A model generated the notes under the pieces. That model saw only the letters and a program-made list of their open reading frames with translations. It ran no database searches and was not told where the DNA came from. From Noviherbaspirillum aridicola (lineage in GTDB: Bacteria; Pseudomonadota; Gammaproteobacteria; Burkholderiales; Burkholderiaceae_D), in assembly GCF_019656455.1 (NCBI RefSeq), contig NZ_BPMK01000010.1, forward strand, positions 124,001 to 188,000: 64,000 bases of DNA, read 5' to 3'. Below, one piece after another: positions 53,347 through 62,913 of this stretch. A program made the position numbers and the translations under genes. Every line of letters starts with the position of its first letter. The first letter of the stretch is position 1.

Positions 53347-53677
53347 TGGCTCCTTTTCCGACAAATTTCAAGCAGGAGCGAATGTATCATGACTCTGGGC
53401 ATCGCGTTTACAACTAGAAACAATTTTCTAATTTTCAGCCGTATCTTGATTGGGGAGCGGTTAGGTTTATACCCCTAGCGCAGCACCTGGTCGGTCATTA
53501 GATTTTCGCTAAGGACAGTTCATTCAAGACGGCGTCCCCGGGTTGGTCTGGGCGCCCGCGCGGCCACCATCTCGGGCTGGATCAGGATAGATCTAACAGC
53601 CGGTACGACTGTAACTGCTTGTCGCCCGGCCCGAATCGATTGGCTTTTTTGTCGATGCTGCCCTTCGGCGAAACAAT
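53347..53677. other. 331-bp region without a supported gene
   Basis: Contains the upstream region of the PEP-CTERM gene (minus strand) and the downstream end of the next small gene. It is A/T-richer than its surroundings. No promoter boxes assigned. Confidence 0.4.
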
Positions 53678-53944
53678 TTAAATCATGCCTGACTGAATTT
53701 CCGCCTGGGAAGCGCGCTGCTTTATCAGGGCTTCGACTGCATCGGCTAGGCCCGGAAGTGTATCGAGTTGTACGTTGAGTGCCGTGACGACAGACGCAAG
53801 CACTTTTTCTGAGTCTGCTTCCGTATGCTTCGCTCTTTGTGAAAGCGCTGCGACTGCCTCCGGCGGCGCCGACGGGAAGAACGTTACATAATCGCCAAAC
53901 TCGCGCCCGACCGCCTTGCCCTGCCAGTAAATTAGATTTTCCAT
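53678..53944 (-). CDS. Small hypothetical protein near the island right end
   Basis: 88 residues from the ATG at 53944 (MENLIYWQGKAVGREFGDYVTF); the longer frame to 54115 has no ribosome-binding site. Coding-like composition with an acidic, helical middle (AKHTEADSEKVLASVVTALN) and no signal peptide. No family recognised. Its place beside the right attachment repeat suggests original element content rather than EPS cargo. Confidence 0.55.
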   Translation of the reverse strand: MENLIYWQGKAVGREFGDYVTFFPSAPPEAVAALSQRAKHTEADSEKVLASVVTALNVQLDTLPGLADAVEALIKQRASQAEIQSGMI

Positions 53945-54598
53945 AATGTATTCATGTGAAGGGTGACATTTGTATCCTACGAGCACTATCAATGAACGTA
54001 AATGCAGAATTGTTAACTGCTGCAAAAAATATTGAGTTCTGTGCGGTTGCAAAGCCCACTCGGTCATTTTGTTTGCCATCCGCCTGCCGTACTGGCTCCG
54101 TAAATTCGAACACATTCTTGGAAACAGCTAAGACGGTCGAGACGGTATCGGTGTCCAAGGTGGCAGGGCAGTGGTTGTGGCGCCAGTAAAGGGGGGGCAC
54201 GTGGGAGGCCAGAGCCGTCACCCACCAGCAGCTGCATAGCGGAGCCTCGCATCCGACCGCAGCACCCACTCCTGCGCGCCACGTACGCTCTTGCTCTGCC
54301 CAGTCAAGTGGCGGGGATCGGGAAAAGTTCTATGGGTTATTCCGAGTCACAACGCAAGAAGGTTAGCTCGGTCCTGGCTTTCTTGTTCTTGACGAGGAGT
54401 CCCGGATTATCTGCGCTGCATACGTCCCACATACGTCCCACTTTGATTGACAATTCCGCGCACCAGCGGGGCGAGCAAGTTGCTCGGGGACGAGCTGTTG
54501 GGGCAGTAGCTTGGGGCAGAAGGGCCCAAAAAGCACCGACTGAGACCAATGCGCCCCTTGCCTGTCCTCGTGTGGTTGTGTATAGTCATGTCTTCTTT
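53945..54598. other. 654-bp island right end without a confident gene
   Basis: Short frames on both strands (for example 53956-54189 plus, beginning MKGDICILRALSMNVNAELL) lack ribosome-binding sites or recognised families. The stretch probably represents the non-integrase arm of the element's attachment site; candidate arm motifs are listed separately. Confidence 0.45.
54498..54519 (+). repeat. Paired TTGGGGCAG motifs, candidate integrase arm-type sites (right end)
   Basis: Copies at 54498-54506 and 54511-54519, 80-101 bp inside the right repeat and in the same orientation as the pair at 6123-6142. In the excised circle the two pairs would flank the core from opposite sides, as arm sites do in phage-type attP regions. 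Confidence 0.45.
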
Positions 54599-54627
54599 TT
54601 GGTTCGAGTCCAATCGAGCCTACCAAC
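54599..54627 (+). repeat. attR: right copy of the 29-bp island direct repeat (tRNA-Val 3' fragment)
   Basis: Exact match to 6061-6089, comprising part of the T arm, acceptor strand and CCA of tRNA-Val without the rest of a tRNA. It marks the right junction of the island, 222 bp before thrS. Confidence 0.92.
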
Positions 54628-54760
54628 GAATTCAGTACCTGACCCGGTACACTTTGTAAGAGCGAGAAAGGCACTCCCGGTTATGACACCGCGAACTACA
54701 ACCGACAAGGTTATGGTGCGACGCTAGTCGGGTTCTTTTTCGTCTTTCACATCTGAAAAA

Positions 54761-54786
54761 AACGCGGCTGGTCCGCGTTTTTTTTC
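54761..54786. terminator. Bidirectional-looking terminator upstream of thrS
   Basis: Stem AACGCGG / CCGCGTT with loop CTGGT, flanked by an A run on the left and a long T run on the right. Before island insertion this would have been about 150 bp downstream of tRNA-Val and was probably its terminator. Confidence 0.8.
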
Positions 54787-54849
54787 GTCCTCATTTTCTG
54801 GCGTCCGCCAGACGCCGCTTCCCGGGGCAAGCCCGATACGGAGAACAGC

Positions 54850-56757
54850 ATGGTTTCAGTCCGACTTCCCGATGGATCGCAGCGCCAGTTCGACGCGCCG
54901 GTCACCGTCGCCCAGGTGGCCGCCAGCATTGGTGCCGGCCTCGCCAAGGCCGCACTCGCCGGCCGCGTCGACGGCAAGCTGGTCGACACCTCTTATCTGA
55001 TCGACCGCGACGCCAACCTGGCAATCGTCACCGACAAGGATCCCGACGGCCTCGACGTCATCCGGCATTCGACTGCCCACCTGCTGGCCTACGCGGTCAA
55101 GGAGTTGTTCCCCGAAGCCCAGGTAACCATCGGCCCGGTGATCGACAACGGCTTCTATTACGACTTTTCATACAAGCGTCCCTTCACACCGGAAGACCTG
55201 CAGGCGATCGAAAAGAAAATGGCCGAGCTCGCAAAGAAGGATGAGCCGGTGCAACGCAAGGTCCTTCCGCGCGACGAGGCGGTGGCCTATTTCAAGTCCA
55301 TCGGCGAGCACTACAAGGCCGAGATCATTGCCTCCATTCCGCAGGGCGAGGACGTGTCGCTCTACAGCGAGGGCAACTTCACCGACCTCTGCCGCGGCCC
55401 CCACGTGCCGTCCACCGGCAAGCTCAAGGTCTTCAAGCTGATGAAACTGGCCGGCGCCTACTGGCGCGGCGACTCCAGGAACGAGATGCTGCAGCGTGTC
55501 TACGGCACCGCCTGGGCGAAGAAGGAAGACCAGGAAGCGTATCTGCACATGCTCGAGGAGGCCGAGAAGCGCGACCACCGCAAGCTGGGCAAGGCGCTCG
55601 ACCTGTTCCATTTCCAGGACGAGGCGCCCGGCCTGATTTTCTGGCATCCGAAAGGCTGGCTGATCTGGCAACAGGTGGAGCAGTACATGCGCCGCGTCTA
55701 CCAGGAGAGCGGTTACCAGGAAGTCAAGGCGCCGCAGATCCTCGACCGTACGCTGTGGGAAAAAACTGGCCACTGGGAGAACTACCGCGAAAACATGTTC
55801 GTGACGGAGTCGGAAAACCGCAATTACGCGCTCAAGCCGATGAACTGCCCCGGCCATGTACAGATTTATAACGCCGGTCTGCGCAGCTACCGCGACCTGC
55901 CGCTGCGCTTCGGCGAGTTTGGCCAGTGCCACCGCAACGAGTCCTCGGGCGCACTGCACGGCCTGATGCGTGTGCGCGGCTTCACCCAGGACGACGGCCA
56001 TATCTTCTGCACGGAAGAGCAGATCCAGGACGAGTGCACCGCCTTCCACCAGCAGGCGATGCAGGTCTACAAGGATTTCGGCTTCTCCGACATCTCGATC
56101 AAGATCGCCCTGCGCCCGGAAAACCGCATCGGTTCCGACGAGACCTGGGATCGCGCCGAGGACACGCTGCGCAACGCGCTGCGCGCCTGCGATGTGAGCT
56201 GGGAAGAGCTGCCGGGCGAGGGCGCGTTCTACGGCCCCAAGATCGAATACCACCTGAAGGATTCGCTCGGCCGCCCCTGGCAGGTCGGCACCATGCAGGT
56301 CGACTTTTCCATGCCGGGCCGTCTCGGCGCGGAATATGTCGCCGACGACAACACCCGCAAGGTGCCGGTCATGCTGCACCGGGCAATCGTCGGTTCGCTC
56401 GAACGCTTCGTCGGCATCCTGATCGAAAACCATGCCGGTGCGATGCCGCTGTGGCTGGCGCCGGTGCAGGTTGTCGTGCTGAACATCTCGGACGCGCAGT
56501 CTGATTATGCGCAAGCGGTGGCACAAAACCTGAAAAAACAAGGGTTTAGGGTCCAGGTTGATTTGCGCAACGAGAAAATAACCTATAAAATACGCGAACA
56601 TTCGGTTCAGAAGCTGCCTTATATCGTCGTCATCGGCGACAAGGAGCGGGACGCGAATACCGTGGCCGTGCGTGCGCGGGGCAATGTCGACCTGGGGGTC
56701 ATGTCGGTCGACACACTGGTGGAGCGCCTCAGGAACGAGGTCGACACCAAGGCCTGA
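54850..56757 (+). CDS. thrS: Threonyl-tRNA synthetase
   Basis: 635 residues, standard length. N-terminal TGS domain ([20 protein letters not shown]); editing domain with [16 protein letters not shown]; class II catalytic core with [12 protein letters not shown] (motif with zinc-ligand Cys), [16 protein letters not shown]-type motif 2, and [16 protein letters not shown] as motif 3; C-terminal anticodon-binding domain ([17 protein letters not shown]). It charges tRNA-Thr in the cytoplasm. First gene of the conserved translation block that continues with infC, and the first backbone gene after the island. Confidence 0.98.
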   Translation: MVSVRLPDGSQRQFDAPVTVAQVAASIGAGLAKAALAGRVDGKLVDTSYLIDRDANLAIVTDKDPDGLDVIRHSTAHLLAYAVKELFPEAQVTIGPVIDNGFYYDFSYKRPFTPEDLQAIEKKMAELAKKDEPVQRKVLPRDEAVAYFKSIGEHYKAEIIASIPQGEDVSLYSEGNFTDLCRGPHVPSTGKLKVFKLMKLAGAYWRGDSRNEMLQRVYGTAWAKKEDQEAYLHMLEEAEKRDHRKLGKALDLFHFQDEAPGLIFWHPKGWLIWQQVEQYMRRVYQESGYQEVKAPQILDRTLWEKTGHWENYRENMFVTESENRNYALKPMNCPGHVQIYNAGLRSYRDLPLRFGEFGQCHRNESSGALHGLMRVRGFTQDDGHIFCTEEQIQDECTAFHQQAMQVYKDFGFSDISIKIALRPENRIGSDETWDRAEDTLRNALRACDVSWEELPGEGAFYGPKIEYHLKDSLGRPWQVGTMQVDFSMPGRLGAEYVADDNTRKVPVMLHRAIVGSLERFVGILIENHAGAMPLWLAPVQVVVLNISDAQSDYAQAVAQNLKKQGFRVQVDLRNEKITYKIREHSVQKLPYIVVIGDKERDANTVAVRARGNVDLGVMSVDTLVERLRNEVDTKA

Positions 56758-56815
56758 TGGCCTAGCCCGAGCGCGAGAGCACGGCTTAATTATTTGATTT
56801 TAAAAGGACACTGCA

Positions 56816-57337
56816 ATAGCTACTGACAAGTCGCATCGCATAAACGGCGAAATCACTGCGCCCGAAGTGCGTTTAACTGGGGTCAACAACGAGCCGCTCG
56901 GCATCGTGAGCCTGGCCGAGGCCTTCCGCTTTGCGCAGGAGGCCGATGTCGATCTGGTGGAAATTGCGCCCACCGCGCAACCGCCTGTCTGCCGCCTGAT
57001 GGACTACGGCAAGTTCAAGTATCAGGAGCAGAAGCGCCTTCACGAAGCCAAGCTGAAGCAGAAAGTCATCCAGGTCAAGGAAGTGAAATTCCGGCCGGGT
57101 ACCGACGAGGGTGACTACAACATCAAGCTTCGTAATCTGACCAAGTTCCTCGAAGAGGGCGACAAGACCAAGATCACGCTCCGCTTCCGCGGGCGCGAGA
57201 TGGCGCACCAGGACATCGGCATGCGCATGCTGGAGCGGTTGAAGGCCGACCTCGAGCCTTTCGGTCAGGTAGAGCAGTTTCCGAAGATGGAAGGCCGCCA
57301 GATGGTGATGGTGCTGGCGCCCAAGAAGAAGAAATAA
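56816..57337 (+). CDS. infC: Translation initiation factor IF-3, rare ATA start codon
   Basis: 173 residues if initiated at the ATA at 56816, which follows AAAAGGA at 7-nt spacing and gives the family N-terminus [19 protein letters not shown]. The first conventional start in frame is a GTG at 56867, which would delete the conserved NGEI segment. Non-canonical start codons are a known feature of infC, because IF-3 itself discriminates against them and so limits its own synthesis. The rest is typical ([58 protein letters not shown]). It is followed by rpmI and rplT. Confidence 0.95.
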   Translation: MATDKSHRINGEITAPEVRLTGVNNEPLGIVSLAEAFRFAQEADVDLVEIAPTAQPPVCRLMDYGKFKYQEQKRLHEAKLKQKVIQVKEVKFRPGTDEGDYNIKLRNLTKFLEEGDKTKITLRFRGREMAHQDIGMRMLERLKADLEPFGQVEQFPKMEGRQMVMVLAPKKKK

Positions 57338-57465
57338 TCACCGGAATTCACGCGGCTGCCGGCACTCCCGGACGGCTGCGGAATCGCGGCGAAGAACTCG
57401 CCGCCAGATAAGTGAAAGCAGGCATCCAAGAGCAGCGAAGTGCTGCCACCTGCAATCATGTCAAA

Positions 57466-57495
57466 AAGGAGCTGTCCGAGAGGACAGAGATTGTC
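57466..57495 (+). promoter_or_regulatory. rpmI ribosome-binding site with hairpin between SD and start
   Basis: Shine-Dalgarno AAGGAG (57466-57471) lies 24 nt before the rpmI ATG, too far to work directly. The next 16 nt form a perfect stem CTGTCC/GGACAG closed by a GAGA tetraloop (57472-57487). Folding the hairpin brings the effective spacing to 8 nt. A weaker alternative site (GAGAGGA) lies inside the hairpin. Confidence 0.55.
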
Positions 57496-57693
57496 ATGCC
57501 TAAAATGAAGACGAAGAGCAGCGCCAAGAAGCGCTTCCGCGTACGTCCGGGCGGCACCGTCAAGCGCGGTCAAGCCTTCAAGCGTCACATCCTGACCAAG
57601 AAAACCACCAAGAATAAGCGCCAGTTGCGCGGCGCGGTGGACGTTCATGAGACCAACATGAACTCCATCAAGGCCATGATGCCGTTCGCCTAA
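57496..57693 (+). CDS. rpmI: 50S ribosomal protein L35
   Basis: 65 residues, beginning [20 protein letters not shown] and rich in Lys/Arg with [18 protein letters not shown], the standard L35 sequence. The start at 57496 is fixed by the family N-terminus. It lies between infC and rplT, the usual IF3-L35-L20 order. The unusual ribosome-binding site upstream (separate entry) suggests structure-controlled translation, as known for L20-autoregulated operons in other bacteria. Confidence 0.97.
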   Translation: MPKMKTKSSAKKRFRVRPGGTVKRGQAFKRHILTKKTTKNKRQLRGAVDVHETNMNSIKAMMPFA

Positions 57694-57714
57694 TCTCACA
57701 GTTAAGGAGCTACC

Positions 57715-58074
57715 ATGCCTCGAGTTAAACGTGGGGTTACCGCACGGGCCCGTCACAAGAAAGTCCTTGATCAAGCCAAGGGCTACCGCGGTCGCCGCGG
57801 CAATGTCTACCGCATCGCCAAGCAGGCGGTCATGCGTGCAGGCCAGTATGCCTACCGCGACCGTCGCAACAAGAAGCGCGTGTTCCGCGCCCTGTGGATC
57901 ACCCGTATCAACGCGGCCACCCGCGCACACGGCGTGACCTACAGCGTGTTCATGAACGGCCTGAAGAAAGCCAACATCAGCCTGGACCGCAAGGTGCTGG
58001 CCGACATGGCAGTGACCGACAAGCCGGCGTTTGCCGCGATTGTCAACCAGGTGAAGGCCAGCATCGCTGCCTGA
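57715..58074 (+). CDS. rplT: 50S ribosomal protein L20
   Basis: 119 residues: [56 protein letters not shown] and [10 protein letters not shown]. Highly basic N-terminal extension and globular C-terminal domain. L20 is an early assembly protein of the large subunit and in other bacteria represses its own operon by binding the leader. Start preceded by AAGGAGCTACC. Confidence 0.98.
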   Translation: MPRVKRGVTARARHKKVLDQAKGYRGRRGNVYRIAKQAVMRAGQYAYRDRRNKKRVFRALWITRINAATRAHGVTYSVFMNGLKKANISLDRKVLADMAVTDKPAFAAIVNQVKASIAA

Positions 58075-58118
58075 GCGTTGTGATCGCATGCGCCGCCTCC
58101 GGCGGCGCGCAATGGAAG

Positions 58119-58157
58119 CGGGGCAAGGGTCGACACCTGAGCCCCGTTTTATTTTTT
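58119..58157 (+). terminator. Terminator or attenuator-like stem between rplT and pheS
   Basis: CGGGGC (58119-58124) pairs with GCCCCG (58141-58146) across a 16-nt loop, followed by TTTTATTTTTT. It would end the L20 transcript. No leader peptide with a Phe run was found, so attenuation is not supported. Confidence 0.6.
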
Positions 58158-58243
58158 GAACGCCGCTTTTGGATGATGCGCGAGGCGCCGTCCCGCAGCG
58201 GTTGTCCATAACCGATCGAATCTAATCTGGGCAAGAACGCCGC

Positions 58244-59260
58244 ATGAACTCCCTAGAACAACTTGTCGTCCAGGCACAGGCCGATTTCGAAGCCGCCGAA
58301 GACGCCGCCGCGCTCGAGAACGCAAAGGCCAGGTATCTCGGCAAGACCGGTCAGATCACCGAACAGATGAAGGGCCTCGGCAAGCTGCCGCCCGAGGAAC
58401 GCAAGACGCAGGGCGCGGTGATCAACGCCGCCAAGGAACGGATCGAGTCCGCGCTCAACGCACGTCGCGACGCTCTCGCCAACGCCCAGATGCAGGCCCG
58501 CCTCAACGCCGAGGCGATCGATATCACGCTCCCCGGCCGGGGACGCGGCACCGGCGGCATCCACCCCGTGATGCGGAGCTGGCAGCGTATCGAGGAGATC
58601 TTCGCGTCGATCGGTTTCGACGTGGCCGACGGCCCGGAAATCGAGACCGACTGGACCAACTTCACCGCGCTGAACAGCCCGGAAAATCATCCGGCCCGTT
58701 CCATGCAGGATACCTTCTACGTGGACGGCAAAGACAGCCAGGGCAAGCCCCTGCTGCTGCGCACCCACACCAGCCCGATGCAGGTGCGCTATGCGCGCAT
58801 GAACAAGCCGCCGATCAAGGTGATCGCGCCGGGCCGCACCTATCGTGTCGACAGCGACGCCACCCATTCGCCGATGTTCCACCAGGTGGAGGGGCTGTGG
58901 ATCGACGAGAACATCAGCTTCGCCGACCTCAAGGGTGTGTACCTGAACTTCGTGAAGGCCTTTTTCGAGACGGACGACCTGCAGGTGCGCTTCCGTCCTT
59001 CCTATTTCCCGTTCACCGAACCGTCGGCCGAGATCGACATCGCCTTCGGCAGCGGTCCGCTGAAAGGACGCTGGCTGGAGGTCTCCGGATCCGGGCAGGT
59101 GCATCCGACCGTGGTGCGCAACATGGGGCTGGACCCGGAGCGCTACATCGGTTTCGCATTCGGCTCCGGCATCGAGCGCCTGACCATGCTGCGCTACGGG
59201 ATCAGCGATCTGCGCCTGTTCTACGAAGGCGACCTGCGCTTCCTGAAGCAGTTCAACTAG
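58244..59260 (+). CDS. pheS: Phenylalanyl-tRNA synthetase alpha subunit
   Basis: 338 residues. N-terminal coiled-coil tRNA-binding helices ([19 protein letters not shown]), class II motif 2 [35 protein letters not shown] and [14 protein letters not shown] (motif 3). Forms an alpha2-beta2 enzyme with PheT, encoded 105 bp downstream. Standard length and order. Confidence 0.98.
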   Translation: MNSLEQLVVQAQADFEAAEDAAALENAKARYLGKTGQITEQMKGLGKLPPEERKTQGAVINAAKERIESALNARRDALANAQMQARLNAEAIDITLPGRGRGTGGIHPVMRSWQRIEEIFASIGFDVADGPEIETDWTNFTALNSPENHPARSMQDTFYVDGKDSQGKPLLLRTHTSPMQVRYARMNKPPIKVIAPGRTYRVDSDATHSPMFHQVEGLWIDENISFADLKGVYLNFVKAFFETDDLQVRFRPSYFPFTEPSAEIDIAFGSGPLKGRWLEVSGSGQVHPTVVRNMGLDPERYIGFAFGSGIERLTMLRYGISDLRLFYEGDLRFLKQFN

Positions 59261-59365
59261 CGGACCGGCCTCGGGCCGACGCATGAACCGGAAACCCCAC
59301 ATCACGCATTCGCGCCGCCGGGCAGGGCCCGCGGCGACGGATAAAGAGTATTCGAAGGCTTAACT

Positions 59366-61792
59366 ATGCAATTCTCCGAAAGCTGGCTGCGCACCCTGGT
59401 CGATCCGAAGATGACTTCGGACGAGTTGTCCCACCTGCTCACCATGTCCGGCCTGGAAGTGGAAGAGATGGAGCCGGTCGCGCCTCCGTTCTCCAACGTG
59501 GTGGTGGCCCGCGTGGTCGAAGTCGCCAAGCATCCGAACGCCGACCGGCTCAACGTCTGCCAGGTCGATGCCGGGACCGGAACGCTGCTCAACATCGTTT
59601 GCGGCGCGCCCAATGTGCGCGCCGGCATGAAGGTGCCGTGCGCGCTGGCCGGGGCCAAGCTGCCGCCGGGCGAGGATGGCAAGCCGTTCGAGATCAAGGT
59701 CGGCAAGCTGCGCGGCGTCGAATCGCAGGGCATGCTGTGCTCGGCCCGCGAACTCAAGCTGTCGGAAGACCATGGCGGGCTGCTGGAACTGCCGGACGAC
59801 GCGCCGGTGGGCCAGAACTTCCGCGACTATTACCAGCTCAACGACCTCAGGCTGACGATCAAGCTCACGCCGAACAAGGCCGACTGTCTGTCGGTGCTCG
59901 GCGTGGCGCGCGAAGTGGCCGCGCTCACGGGCGCGGAGCTGAAGCTGCCAGGCTTCAAGCCGGTTGCGGTCACCACCGATGAAAAGCTGCCGGTGAAGAT
60001 CTCCGCCCCCGACTTGTGCGGCCGTTTCTCGGGACGCGTGATCCGCAACCTGAATGCGCGCGCACAGACACCGGACTGGATGAAGCGCCGCCTCGAGCGC
60101 AGCGGCCAGCGCCCGATCTCGGCGCTGGTGGATATCTCCAACTTCGTGATGCTGGAACTCGGCCGCCCGTCGCACGTGTTCGATCTCGACAAGATCCACG
60201 GCGGCCTCGACGTGCGCTGGGGCAGGGCGGGCGAATCGCTCAAGCTCCTGAACGGGAACACCGTCAGCGTGGACGAATGGGTGGGCGTGATCGCCGACGA
60301 CAAGGAAATCGAATCGCTGGCCGGCATCATGGGCGGCGACGCCACCGCGGTCTCCCTCGATACGCAGAACATTTACCTGGAAGCCGCGTTCTGGTGGCCG
60401 CAAGCCATCCAGGGGCGTGCCCGCCGCTACAATTTCTCCACCGATGCCGCCCACCGCTTCGAGCGCGGCGTCGATTACGCGACCACCGTCGAGCATATCG
60501 AGCGTATCACCGCGCTGATCGTGGAAATCTGCGGCACCCGCGACACTACCGTGGGGCCGGTCGACGATCACATCGTCAACCTGCCCGAGCGCAAGCCGGT
60601 CCGCATGCGCACCGCGCGCGCGGTCAAAGTGATCGGCGTGCCCGTCAGCGAAGACCAGATCGCCGACATCTTCAACCGGCTCGGGCTCGCTTTCACGCGG
60701 GAAGACGGCGCGTTCGTGGTGACGCCGCCGTCATGGCGGTTCGACATCGAGATCGAGGAAGACCTGATCGAGGAAGTCGCGCGCGTCTACGGTTTTGAAA
60801 ACATCCCCGCACTGGCGCCGGTCGCGCCGAACGTGATGCGCATCGCGCCGGAAGCCCGCCGCTCGCTGCACGGCATCCGCCGCCAGCTCGCCGACGCCGA
60901 CTACCAGGAAGTCATCAACTTCAGCTTCGTGGAAGAAGCCTGGGAAACGGATTTCGCGGCCAATGCGGCGCCTGTGCGTCTGCTCAATCCCATCGCCAGC
61001 CAGATGAGCGTCATGCGTACCACGCTGCTGGGCAGCCTGGTGGCGAACGTCAGATATAACCTGAACCGCAAGCTCAATCGCGTGCGCGCGTTCGAGCTCG
61101 CCGCGGTGTACAAGCGCAACGCCGCCGTGGCCGACGGCGAACTGAGCGTCGCCGGCTACGAGCAGCCCAAGCGGGTGGCGGCGATCGCTTACGGTCCGGC
61201 GGCGGAAGAGCAATGGGGGCAGCCGACCCGCAATGTCGATTTCTTCGACATCAAGGCCGATCTCGAGGCGCTGTTCGCGCCGGCTCAGCTGCGCTTCGCG
61301 CGGGCGGCGCATCCGGCCCTGCATCCGGGGCGCTGCGCGAGCGTGTCGCTCGATGGCGAAGAGATCGGCGTGATCGGCGAACTGCACCCACGTCTGCAAC
61401 AGAAATATGACCTGCCACTGGCACCGGTGATGTTTGAAGTCTCGGCGGAGGCGCTGCAGCGGCGTGGCGTGCCGGCTTACCAGGAGATATCCAAGTTCCC
61501 GCCGGTGACGCGTGACGTGGCGCTGGTGGTGAAGCAATCGGTGGCGACACAGGACCTGATCGATGCCTTCAACGCGGAGCGCCAGAGCAACCCCGCCTGT
61601 GCTATCATGCAAGCCCTTGTTTTATTTGATGAATATCGCGGCAAAGGCTTGGAATCGGACGAAAAAAGTCTTGCTTTCCGATTTACCTTGCAAGATACTC
61701 AGACTACTCTGCAGGACGAGAAAGTCGATGCTGCGATGGCTGCCTTCATTGCCGCCGCCGACACGAAGCATGGCGCCCGCTTGCGGGCATGA
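59366..61792 (+). CDS. pheT: Phenylalanyl-tRNA synthetase beta subunit
   Basis: 808 residues. It starts [20 protein letters not shown], followed by the EMAP-like tRNA-binding domain ([20 protein letters not shown]), B3/B4 editing domain ([20 protein letters not shown]), B5 domain, the class-II-like core ([12 protein letters not shown]) and a C-terminal ferredoxin-fold anticodon-binding domain ([16 protein letters not shown]). Provides tRNA binding and Tyr editing for the PheRS tetramer. It ends 68 bp before ihfA. Confidence 0.98.
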   Translation: MQFSESWLRTLVDPKMTSDELSHLLTMSGLEVEEMEPVAPPFSNVVVARVVEVAKHPNADRLNVCQVDAGTGTLLNIVCGAPNVRAGMKVPCALAGAKLPPGEDGKPFEIKVGKLRGVESQGMLCSARELKLSEDHGGLLELPDDAPVGQNFRDYYQLNDLRLTIKLTPNKADCLSVLGVAREVAALTGAELKLPGFKPVAVTTDEKLPVKISAPDLCGRFSGRVIRNLNARAQTPDWMKRRLERSGQRPISALVDISNFVMLELGRPSHVFDLDKIHGGLDVRWGRAGESLKLLNGNTVSVDEWVGVIADDKEIESLAGIMGGDATAVSLDTQNIYLEAAFWWPQAIQGRARRYNFSTDAAHRFERGVDYATTVEHIERITALIVEICGTRDTTVGPVDDHIVNLPERKPVRMRTARAVKVIGVPVSEDQIADIFNRLGLAFTREDGAFVVTPPSWRFDIEIEEDLIEEVARVYGFENIPALAPVAPNVMRIAPEARRSLHGIRRQLADADYQEVINFSFVEEAWETDFAANAAPVRLLNPIASQMSVMRTTLLGSLVANVRYNLNRKLNRVRAFELAAVYKRNAAVADGELSVAGYEQPKRVAAIAYGPAAEEQWGQPTRNVDFFDIKADLEALFAPAQLRFARAAHPALHPGRCASVSLDGEEIGVIGELHPRLQQKYDLPLAPVMFEVSAEALQRRGVPAYQEISKFPPVTRDVALVVKQSVATQDLIDAFNAERQSNPACAIMQALVLFDEYRGKGLESDEKSLAFRFTLQDTQTTLQDEKVDAAMAAFIAAADTKHGARLRA

Positions 61793-61860
61793 CCGGACCG
61801 GGAAGCGGTGGAATGCGCTGCACGCGCAGGTGAAAGCAGGCAGCGCAGGAATACAAAACT

Positions 61861-62274
61861 ATGAATGACGTGAACTCCGCCGAATTCCAGTCCGTTCTGG
61901 ACGCCGACCTCGACCGCGCACTGCAGGAAGCGCAGGCACGCAACCAGGCGGCCCGCGACCTGCCGACGCTGACCAAGGCGGAACTTGCCGAGCTGTTGTT
62001 CGAACAGGTCGGCCTCAACAAGCGTGAAGCCAAGGACATGGTCGAGACCTTCTTCGACGAAATCCGCAATGCGCTCGAGCGCGGCGAGTCGGTCAAGCTG
62101 TCCGGCTTCGGCAACTTCCAGTTGCGCGACAAGCCGCAGCGCCCGGGACGCAATCCGAAGACCGGCGAGGAGATTCCGATCACCGCTCGCCGCGTCGTCA
62201 CCTTCCACGCAAGCCAGAAACTCAAGAGCATGGTCGAAGTCGCGAGCCTCAAGCCGCTCGTGCGGGCGGCCTGA
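61861..62274 (+). CDS. ihfA: Integration host factor alpha subunit
   Basis: 137 residues, longer than the ~99 of E. coli because of an N-terminal extension ([29 protein letters not shown]). The HU/IHF fold follows: [55 protein letters not shown] with the minor-groove Pro, and [16 protein letters not shown]. It bends DNA at specific sites with IhfB. Notably, IHF is a frequent cofactor of tyrosine integrases such as the one on the adjacent island. Its location after pheT is conserved in many proteobacteria. Confidence 0.95.
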   Translation: MNDVNSAEFQSVLDADLDRALQEAQARNQAARDLPTLTKAELAELLFEQVGLNKREAKDMVETFFDEIRNALERGESVKLSGFGNFQLRDKPQRPGRNPKTGEEIPITARRVVTFHASQKLKSMVEVASLKPLVRAA

Positions 62275-62286
62275 CACGCCTGAATC

Positions 62287-62685
62287 ATGAGCGAGCGCGC
62301 GATCAAGCCCGAGGTTGCCGTATTGCCGCCGATACCGGCCAAACGCTATTTCACGATAGGTGAGGTCAGCGAGCTGTGCGGCGTCAAGCCGCATGTGCTG
62401 CGCTACTGGGAGCAGGAGTTCACGCAGCTCAAGCCGGTCAAGCGGCGCGGCAACCGCCGCTACTACCAGCACCATGAAGTGCTGCTGATCCGCCGCATCC
62501 GCGAACTGCTCTATGAGCAGGGCTTCACCATCAGCGGCGCCCGCAACAAGCTGGAAAGCCGCGCCGCCAACGGCGCGCTCGAGGCGGAAACCCATGCCGC
62601 CGCGCTGCCGCCGCTCGACGTCGATACCGCCTTCCTGCGGCGGGAGCTGAGCGAGATCCTGTCGGTGCTCAAGCCGCAATCCTGA
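62287..62685 (+). CDS. MerR-family transcriptional regulator
   Basis: 132 residues, 12 nt after ihfA. The N-terminal winged helix-turn-helix (RYFTIGEVSELCGVKPHVLRYWEQEF, split at residues 20-45) is followed by RRGNRRYYQHHEVLLIRRIRELLYEQGFTI, the MerR DNA-binding pattern. The short C-terminal helix has no Cys metal-binding motif, so it belongs to the MlrA/small MerR-like group found after ihfA in Burkholderiales. Ligand and targets unknown. Confidence 0.9.
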   Translation: MSERAIKPEVAVLPPIPAKRYFTIGEVSELCGVKPHVLRYWEQEFTQLKPVKRRGNRRYYQHHEVLLIRRIRELLYEQGFTISGARNKLESRAANGALEAETHAAALPPLDVDTAFLRRELSEILSVLKPQS

Positions 62686-62695
62686 GCGATCGATG

Positions 62696-62719
62696 AATGC
62701 CGCCGCGTGCGGCATTTTT
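62696..62719 (+). terminator. Rho-independent terminator after the MerR gene
   Basis: Perfect stem AATGCCGC / GCGGCATT with loop CGCGT and a short T run, 11 nt beyond the MerR stop codon. Confidence 0.75.
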
Positions 62720-62913
62720 CCTGGCAGGGCCCACAGTGTTCGCCCGATGCGATGAGCCCATGCGGCAGCCGTGCGGAGCAGGCCCGGCCCCGACTGCTGC
62801 GCTGCATGCTGCCCGACTTGCTTCTTCCCCTCTATAATCCTCGACCGGAACCCGGGGCCGCGCCGCCATTCGCCAGCGCGCAATGTCCTTTGCGGTCGGA
62901 AGATGGAGCACAG

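Larger units (their letters stand above)
6061..54627. mobile_element. tRNA-Val-integrated genomic island (probable mobilizable element) with exosortase/EPS cargo
   Basis: Boundaries: the last 27 nt of tRNA-Val plus two further bases (6061-6089) are repeated exactly at 54599-54627, immediately before the conserved thrS-infC-rpmI-rplT block. A tyrosine integrase and a small excisionase-like gene sit at the tRNA end, the standard arrangement of tRNA-targeting islands. Between the repeats lie mobilization genes (MobC, relaxase), ParB, an AAA+ ATPase, IS3 remnants, a c-di-GMP module and the whole XrtB/exopolysaccharide cluster. No type IV secretion genes are seen, so any transfer would need a helper. 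Excision would release a circle of about 48.5 kb and leave tRNA-Val about 230 bp from thrS. Whether the EPS cargo arrived with the integrase module or was added later cannot be decided from one sequence. Confidence 0.85.

Noticed and set aside
6090-54598. Type IV secretion or complete conjugation module on the island
   Set aside because: No VirB/TraD-type ATPases, coupling protein or pilus genes are recognisable; the element looks mobilizable at most.
54363-54674. Minus-strand frame crossing the right attachment repeat, considered as a second integrase end
   Set aside because: It reads out of the tRNA fragment rather than into it and shows no recombinase motif; best explained as chance coding across attR.
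58075-58243. Possible pheST attenuator with leader peptide
   Set aside because: A terminator-like stem is present, but no start codon followed by a run of Phe codons was found.
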